NCBI RefSeq assembly: GCF_000203815.1
Contig: NW_004457639.1
Coordinates: 372,001 to 436,000, forward strand
DNA length: 64,000 nt
Source: Cavenderia fasciculata
Lineage: Eukaryota > Evosea > Eumycetozoa > Acytosteliales > Cavenderiaceae
Direction: 5' to 3'
The position numbers and the translations under genes are program-made. Under the pieces are notes generated by a model, which did not search any database, was not told the origin of the DNA, and saw nothing but the letters and a program-made list of their open reading frames with translations. Positions 57,314-64,000 of the stretch are shown piece after piece (position 1 is the first letter of the stretch; the number at the start of each line of letters is the position of its first letter).

Positions 57314-60300
57314 CTACAAGATATTAAAGATAACAATTGTTGTTGAGAATATAATAAATGAAAAGTAGAATACAAAGGAGATGGAAGGAGTTGATGAAGA
57401 GGATGCAGATACTATGCATTCTTTGGTTGGTGGAGCAGTCTTGAGGGTGGCAGAGAATACAGGATCGATTTCAATAAAGTGATCAAAAGCTGGCACTTGG
57501 ATGCCAATATATTGAACGCCTGCCGATGATTTAGTAGATGAATCAATCGAGGCAACAGCTTGGATCGAGGTAACAATGGTATTGGTATTATCGAGTATGG
57601 CACGATTACTGAACGATGCCATCATTGTTCCCAATGGCGAATCGATACTATACGATTTGATTAATGTTGAAGATCCGGATGAACTGTCAAATTGGTAGGT
57701 CGTATCTTTAGTATCGCAATCATATTCGAGTTGACTTGGCGATGTGAATCGATAAATCACCACAAGTGATGAATTCGACGATTCAAAAGAATATTGGTTG
57801 ATAATAATATTATGTTTGATCGAATCACTGGATGGAATGACGATCTCTTCGCCTGCAAAAAATACTACACTACTACTATTTGATGATGAAACAACAAGTT
57901 CAATATTGTATTCTTCACTTGTAGTATTGTAAGTGATGACAGTTCCATTTTCATTCAATTTATCCCATTTGGCACCAACCAGTGAAATGGTCTTGACGAC
58001 TGTTCCATTGTCTCTGATTTCTTGGATATGAGATAACAGGAATTCAACGGTACTGTTGTATGCTACAAATGAACCACCAGATACTGTTGTGGTTGGGGTA
58101 TTGGTGATTGATGCCGTGAAAGGGATTGAACAATCTGATCCAGTGTATCCTTGGTCACATTTGCATTGGCCCGACGATACCAAACATTGTCCCTTTGATG
58201 AACAATCGTTGTGGCAGTCCAATATACGGTATTTGTAGATTCCGTACAGTGTGACTTCTAGATCTCCAGATCCCACATATACATTCAAGGCTTGACTACT
58301 ATTGCTCCCAATCAAACTATCATAGTAACAAGTAACAGTGTATCGATCGACTATTTCTTGATTGAAACAAGTGTCACCTCCAATTTCAATAGAAACGGGG
58401 TCAAAGAAATGGTCACCATGCAAGGTGACTTGGCCTGGAACACGGAAATAGGTGGAATCAATTGATGTGACAACTGGTTCTTTGGAAGTATATTCTACCG
58501 ACCCAATATCACAAACAACAGAATCTATTGATATTGTTGGAGCCTGTTGATATAAACTTGCAGCTCCAATAGTACATTGAATACTTGTTCCATCTTCATC
58601 ATTATTGGGCGTACGAGATATGTTTGTACATGGATAACCTCCAATCTTGATGACAATATCTGTAAATGTACCATTTGATCTGACGGTCCAAAGCCTATTA
58701 CCTGTAATCTCAACAACACCCCCGTATGGTGATGCCGATGAAATCAATGTAACCAATGATTTAATATTGAATAAGTAGTCGTTACTTGTTTGTCCATCCA
58801 CTACAATTCTAACATTTCCATTTTTGGACAAACTCGATAGTGTTGCAATGAGCATGGTTGGGTTGGTAATTGATACGATTTGGATATCATTGTTGATTGA
58901 TATCTTTGATAGATCCCCGCCAAAATTTGCGCCATAGATTGTTAATTGGTTACTACTTGCCAATTGAGTGATACCACTGATTGAAGGTGCAATATAAGAG
59001 AATGGAATGGATGATGGCGATGATTGAACACCATCAATATAAACGCTTACAATGTGATTGGTACCAGAGCCTTGAGGTGCAGTACAAACGATCGATGAAT
59101 AATCATCGGCATCTGCAACTGGGTTGGTACATGGTTGATTTTGGTCAATGACTATTGCTATATTGGTTGGTGCTCCATTGAATCTTGTTTCACTCAAAAA
59201 CGAGCCGACAATGGTCAATTGGTCACCACTGGTTTTAATGGGTTTCAAAACTGATGTAATGATTGGTGTCAAATGTAATTCGACTGGATTAGAGTATCTA
59301 CCATCACTGACTTGAACAGAGATTGGTCCGTTTTTGGTAGCTCCATCTGAAACAAATGTGAGCAGTGTGCTGTTGACATGTGTGAATTGTAGAGATACGT
59401 CTGTAAGAAAGACTGTCACTCCCGATTGCTGGGAACCAAAATTCTTTCCAACTATCGAAACTCTATTGGTATTGCTGACAATAAGAGAGGAGATGACAGG
59501 TGCACCATATGCAAAGTTGATATTATCGGCACGGTTAGATCCAACCGTCACTACAACATTATTGGCCATTCCAGTACCCGCCGGTGCATTACAAGTAATA
59601 TAGGACATGTCTTGATCATCTGCAATCTTTTGCACATTGGTACATGGATTATTACCAGGAAACATGACTGTAATGGTCAATGGTGCACCAGTAGCGTTTT
59701 GATTATTTAAATAAAGTCCACCAATTGTAATTTCCCCTCCAACAGAGTCGGCCGATGTAATAGATTTCAATATTGGGTACAGTTCAAAATCAAACTCATT
59801 TGACAGTTGACCAGACACGTTGACAAGGATCTTGTCATTCTTTGCAAAGTTTGGTAGAGATACTTGGATGATACCATCCATGAGGAAGGTAATCAGTCCA
59901 AATACAGCTGCCGGTTGATTCTTGAACAATAATTGAACATTGTCAATGTTGGTACCAAACGATGAACCAAAGATAGTTAGTCTTGTTGAATAGTGTGTTG
60001 ATGATTGTAGTTGAACTTGGTTCACATTGTATAGAGCCGGGGCTGGGTAATTGAATGTAATGCTCGATGTTTGACCATCGATTGACAATATGAGTGTCTG
60101 ACCTTTACCAGTGCCAGCTGGTAAAACATACTCGATTAACTCGGTACTTTGGACAACTATACCAGTGGATAAAGGTGTATTAGAGTTGAGTTGTATGGTG
60201 ATGGTTGATTGTGTACCGTTGACTCGCAGCTTATTAAAATGTTGACCAAGAATAGAGATGGTTCCACCTGCAGTAGTGACCTTGTCAAGAGAGGTAATAT

Positions 60301-62776
60301 TGGGTGAAATGACCACTTGCAGGGGGTTAGAGTCTTGACCAAATACAATTATTTTAGCAGGCCCTGATCTACTAGTGGGGGAGATTTTAAAGACAAGCGA
60401 GTCGGTTGCTAATCCAGTGATGGTACCTTGTTCCTGTCCAATTAAAACGACAATCTTGTCTGTACGTGTTCCAAAATTAGAACCTTGCATCGTTATGCTG
60501 TCATCTGATATATCCTGGGTAGGTGAGATCCAAGTTAGTGTTGGTGCTGGGAAAGAAACCAACTTGTTGGTTTGTTGGGTTCCAACCATGAGAACAATAC
60601 TCGCATCTGCACCTCCAAGACCTGATGGGTATTGGCAATTTAGTTGGCCAGCAATTAAAGAGACTGGATTGGTGCATGGGGTATCTGACAGCTTGACAGA
60701 TAGCGGTATAGTGTTACCAAGGTAGTCTTGGTTATTGAGGTATCTTCCAAAGATGACAAGACTACCACCATACAATGATATAGAGCCAATGGATGAGATG
60801 AGTGGGATGAGTTCAAGTGTGAGATTGGTGGTGGCCAATTGCCCACCTACAACAACGCTGACGTAACCATTCTTTTCGCCGGCACCCAAGGTGACGGTGA
60901 TGGCTGTTTGGGTGACTGCCAAGGTGGCTTGGGTATAGTCCTTGTTGTTGACAATGGGTGTGGTGGTGCTAGAGGACACACCAAAATTGGCACCATTCAT
61001 AATGATGCCAGTGCTCGTCTGGGTGACAGAGGTGATGGTGGGAGGGCTGTAGCTAAAGTTGCCTTGGTTGGATTGCTTACCGTCGACTGTGACAAAGACT
61101 GGAAGGTCCTTACCAACTCCCGCGGCGACATTGACGACAAGGTAGGCACCCGTATCATTTGCCCAGCTTGTTACAGCGGTCGGCACAGTGCTACCAAGAG
61201 CAATAGAGACGGGTGCAGTGGTACCATCTTGACGAAGACTATGGAGGAAACTACCGGTAATTGTGACCTGACCACCAGCCGTGTTGGCCGATGTGACAGA
61301 CGTGATAATAGGTCTCAAAGTAAATGAATACTCGTTGGATACAAGATCGGAAACAACGATCTTGACAGCTCCATTCTTTGATGCTGGGGATGGGACAATG
61401 GTCAAATTAGTCTGCTGGGCATTTTTAGAGACCAACGACAAATAGAGTACACCGCCAACCATGACACTTAGCGGTGTGCCAAAGTATTGACCTAGAATAA
61501 CCAATTGACCACTGTCTTGTTGAGTAACCGAATCGATGATGGGGGTATAGTAGGATGTGTAAAAAGGTTGACTTGAGAAAACAGTCACTTCAATAGTCGA
61601 TCCACCTCCCGCAGGAGCGACAGCCACGATCATACTTCCATTTCCAAAGAGGACTGGACATGAGATACCTTGGAACTTGACCAACTGTGGCAGTGTGGGA
61701 TGGCTCAACACTGTACCAGTGATGGTAACAGCACCGCCGACGGTGGGGATCTTGTCGGCGCCACTGATGAATGGAGTGAATCCAATGAGACGTGGTGCAT
61801 TGGACATCACTTGTCCATTCACCTTGACATAGTAGTAGTCTGTCCAGGCCCAATCGGGTATAGTGGCATAAAAAGTAAGGCTGTCTTGACCAATCGACGT
61901 TGCGGGGAACGTAATGTTTGGATAGTTGACAGAATGCATCGATATGAGTTGTGGTACATTACCAAAATTTGTACCCATTACTGCCATCACCTATGAAAAA
62001 AAAAAGTAGTTTAGTTGGTAAAATATATTATAATATAATAAGTCATCACTCTACTCATTCTCTCTCTTACATTAATAGAGGTTGCTACATTTGTCATGGT
62101 CGGTGCAGCATAGGTCATGTTAAAAGATGTAACTACACCGTCAATTGAAAGTGTTGATGCGATCAAACCACTACCCTTTCCCACCCCAGTCATATTAAAA
62201 TAGGTGCCATCGGTACTATAGGTTAAAACACTGTTACTAATCACATTACCACCAATAGTAAGTATAAAGTTGGTAAGTTGTCCATTTGCTCTAAATTTAT
62301 TTAAACATGACTAAAAATAAATAAAATAATGAATGAATGAATGAATGAATATTTAATATCTGTTAATCATTTATAAATTTTATTTTATTACTTACACCTT
62401 GAAAACTAGCAATACCACCAAGCGTGTTTGGACGAATACCCATTGAAATGACAGGCTTTAGAGTGAATGGATAATAGTTGGATTCCCATCCAGCGACAGC
62501 TACCATCACTTGACCATTCAAAATGGGGACAGCCGGTGTAATGATTACCAATCCATTAGAGACAAGGCTAGTAGGAGGTAATTCAAGCAATGATTGGGTG
62601 TTAAAGGTGATTGTCACCTCGTTGATGGCATTTCCAAAGTCTGCACCATAAATTGAAATGGTTTGACCTGTATTTTCGACACTGTTAATGGTCGGTAATG
62701 CATCACATGATTGAAAAATGAATATCACTAATAAAGAATAGAATATCAACAAGTACCGATTACTTGTTGATTTCAT
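57314..62776 (-). CDS. large IPT/TIG-repeat and EGF-like cell-surface protein
   Basis: Three exons: 62776-62396, 62310-62071 and 61990-57314, all phase 0; 1765 aa. A signal peptide (KSTSNRYLLIFYSLLVIFIF) precedes about 17 IPT/TIG Ig-like domains. They alternate between a form with IYGANFG or MQGSNFGT motifs and a form with ILGQHFNKLRVNGTQ and a Cys pair (PCTNPV ... CTAPQGSG). Near the C-terminus is an EGF-like module DCHNDCSSKGQCLVSSGQCK with CDQGYTGSDC. A Ser-rich region and a terminal hydrophobic segment (ISFVFYFSFIIFSTTIVIF) suggest a membrane or GPI anchor. This resembles the dictyostelid TIG proteins that include the Tgr adhesion and allorecognition receptors, but I cannot assign it to TgrB or TgrC. 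It is flanked by the two copies of the Cys-rich surface gene. Confidence 0.88.
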
Positions 62777-63309
62777 TTTCCGTTTGTTATTGAAAAAGAA
62801 TAGAATCGAAAAGATCTAAAAGCTACAAATAACTAATATAGTAAAAAAATTAATTAATAAAGAGTAAAGAAAAGTAACATTAAATCATTGAAAATAAGGT
62901 TGCTTCTCTCTTTTGCTGATAGGTACTAAGACGATTTGTTGTGATGCGTGGAGGTTGGGGGTTTGATGCCTCCTCAGATTGAAATTACATCCTTGAAAGG
63001 CAATAGATTCGATGAAATTACAAAAAAAATTGGAGTGGCACGCGATGAATTAGGCATCGTCGTTGTTACCTCATACATAACATAACAATGTGTACTTAAA
63101 AATATAAATAGAGATAAATAGAGATTTAAGTATCTGTCTGTAAATGATGGAATCAATATAGACATAGTTGGTGTTTGGGAATCTTTCCAAAAGATTGATT
63201 GGAAGAGATTAAAGTTGATGATTGTTGATAACCGAATTGTTTGCAATTGCGATCATCGAAACAATTTTTTTTTTTTGGTCATTCTCTTTTTGAATTATAC
63301 TTTTTTACA
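62777..63309. other. intergenic region upstream of the TIG gene with coding-like scraps
   Basis: On the plus strand an ATG at 62966 opens 39 codons (MPPQIEITSLKGNRFDEI, then TKKIGVARDELGIVVVTS) ending at 63085. A second open stretch from 63116 gives YLSVNDGINIDIVGVWESF and QKIDWKRLKLMIVDNRIVC up to about 63255. Both look protein-like, are less AT-rich than their surroundings, and might be two exons of one truncated gene, though the best donor between them (GTTACC) is poor. The sequence then runs into the duplicated surface gene. The family is unidentified. Confidence 0.4.
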
Positions 63310-64000
63310 ATGATGTATTATTATTACTTCGTTCTAGCTTTCATCTCTAGTCATTTCATCTCTGGTGCCTTTGGTACTGCTCCAAACTGTGAGTATAATG
63401 GTATTGATTACTCTGGATTCAAGTATGTATCCTCAGCAACATGTATCTGTAGATAGATAGAGTATCCCGTTATTAACGCTATTTTTAATCTTTCTCCTCA
63501 ATTGTAGTTCTTCATACACTTACAAGTTTGTTATATCCAATATTTAATTAAAGAATAATATAACTTGTATAGTGAGAACTACTAATAATAATAATGATAA
63601 TCATTTATTTTTTTTGATCCCTACCTTTTAAAATAATATCATTAGTGTTCAAGGTACCAATTACATATGGTCAGTTTGTCAACCAAATTTGCAATGCAAC
63701 TCACTTCTTGGAGCCACGAATATTGTTTCATGTCAAAAGCCAACAACAGGAACACCACAAAACACTGGTTTGCTAAGCAGTGGAGTATGGGCAGACTCTC
63801 CTGGTGGTGGAGGAGCTGTCGTCAACTACAAGTCAGGCACAGCTCCATGCAAATCTTCTGGTAAAGTTAGACAAACCAATGTCTTTTTTACTTGTGCTCC
63901 TGGCCAACCTGATAAGGTTGTGGCAGCTGACGAATCGGCCACAAAATGTGTTTATGAAGTATTTATGTCTGGACAATCTGCATGTGCCTCATCCTCGTCG
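63310..64000 (+). CDS. Cys-rich predicted GPI-anchored surface protein, copy 2 (3' end outside window)
   Basis: Exon 1 is 63310-63422 and exon 2 runs from 63646 past the right edge. The first exon differs from copy 1 by two bases (one gives Ile to Val). In the part of the last exon visible here I count two base changes in about 330, both altering the protein (Leu to Pro in GQPDK, Lys to Gln in SGQSAC). The first intron (63423-63645) is clearly related to that of copy 1 but much more diverged, with several indels. The 92-bp second intron of copy 1 is absent: TGTTCAAG runs directly into GTACCAATTAC. The protein continues beyond the window, so integrity of the 3' part is unknown. Confidence 0.78.

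Noticed and set aside
57412-61996. Plus- and minus-strand ORFs inside the TIG gene (for example 60839-61327)
   Set aside because: They are shadows of the long TIG frame. Their Gly/Asp/Cys-rich composition is what antisense of the repeats gives.

Overview
The window reads as nuclear DNA of a dictyostelid social amoeba (Amoebozoa). It is AT-rich and gene-dense. Most genes carry short GT..AG introns (about 50-230 bp, donors mostly GTAAGT or GTATGT, T-rich acceptors). Proteins contain poly-N, poly-Q and poly-S runs, and intergenic DNA is poly-A/T with simple repeats. Gene content is purely eukaryotic; I cannot name the species. I rebuilt exon structures by eye from reading frame, splice sites and protein family conservation.

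Layout. 0-7.1 kb: 3' part of a kelch-like repeat gene, a YVH1/DUSP12 phosphatase, cyclin L, an unknown 204-aa protein, the ribosome-biogenesis protein RCL1 and the ubiquitin-conjugating enzyme CDC34. 7.1-10.7 kb: a 3.5-kb gene-poor stretch holding two decayed, related fragments. 10.7-18.3 kb: PP2A B55 subunit, ORC5 and MSH6. 18.9-21.8 kb: two tandem divergent actin-like genes. 22-27.3 kb: a PH/MSP-like/TKL-kinase protein and a mitochondrial two-HMG-box (TFAM-like) protein. 27.5-34.2 kb: a 1575-aa dictyostelid repeat-type protein and a secreted Ser/Glu/Pro repeat protein. 34.2-46.1 kb: ATG12, a NIP30-family protein, API5, a PH protein, delta-COP, isopentenyl phosphate kinase, an NT5DC1-like HAD protein and ribosomal protein S10. 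46.3-55.4 kb: NUP85, a SCYL1-like pseudokinase and an unusual nucleotidyltransferase-like/zinc-ribbon/SDR fusion. 55.4-64 kb: a large IPT/TIG plus EGF surface protein flanked by two nearly identical copies of a predicted GPI-anchored protein gene.

Most genes are unrelated housekeeping functions (DNA replication and repair, cell cycle, vesicle coat, autophagy, ribosome biogenesis) and form no pathway cluster. The right end is the accessory part: surface proteins, a recent segmental duplication and orphan coding-like scraps at its edges.

The strongest oddities are an intron present in one and absent from the other of the two near-identical surface genes, the three-module SDR fusion without the catalytic Tyr, a DFN kinase with two Ig-like domains, an actin-like protein lacking most of the DNase loop, and single-base frame breaks in NUP85, isopentenyl phosphate kinase and MSH6. 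The frame breaks may be assembly errors and need read-level checking.
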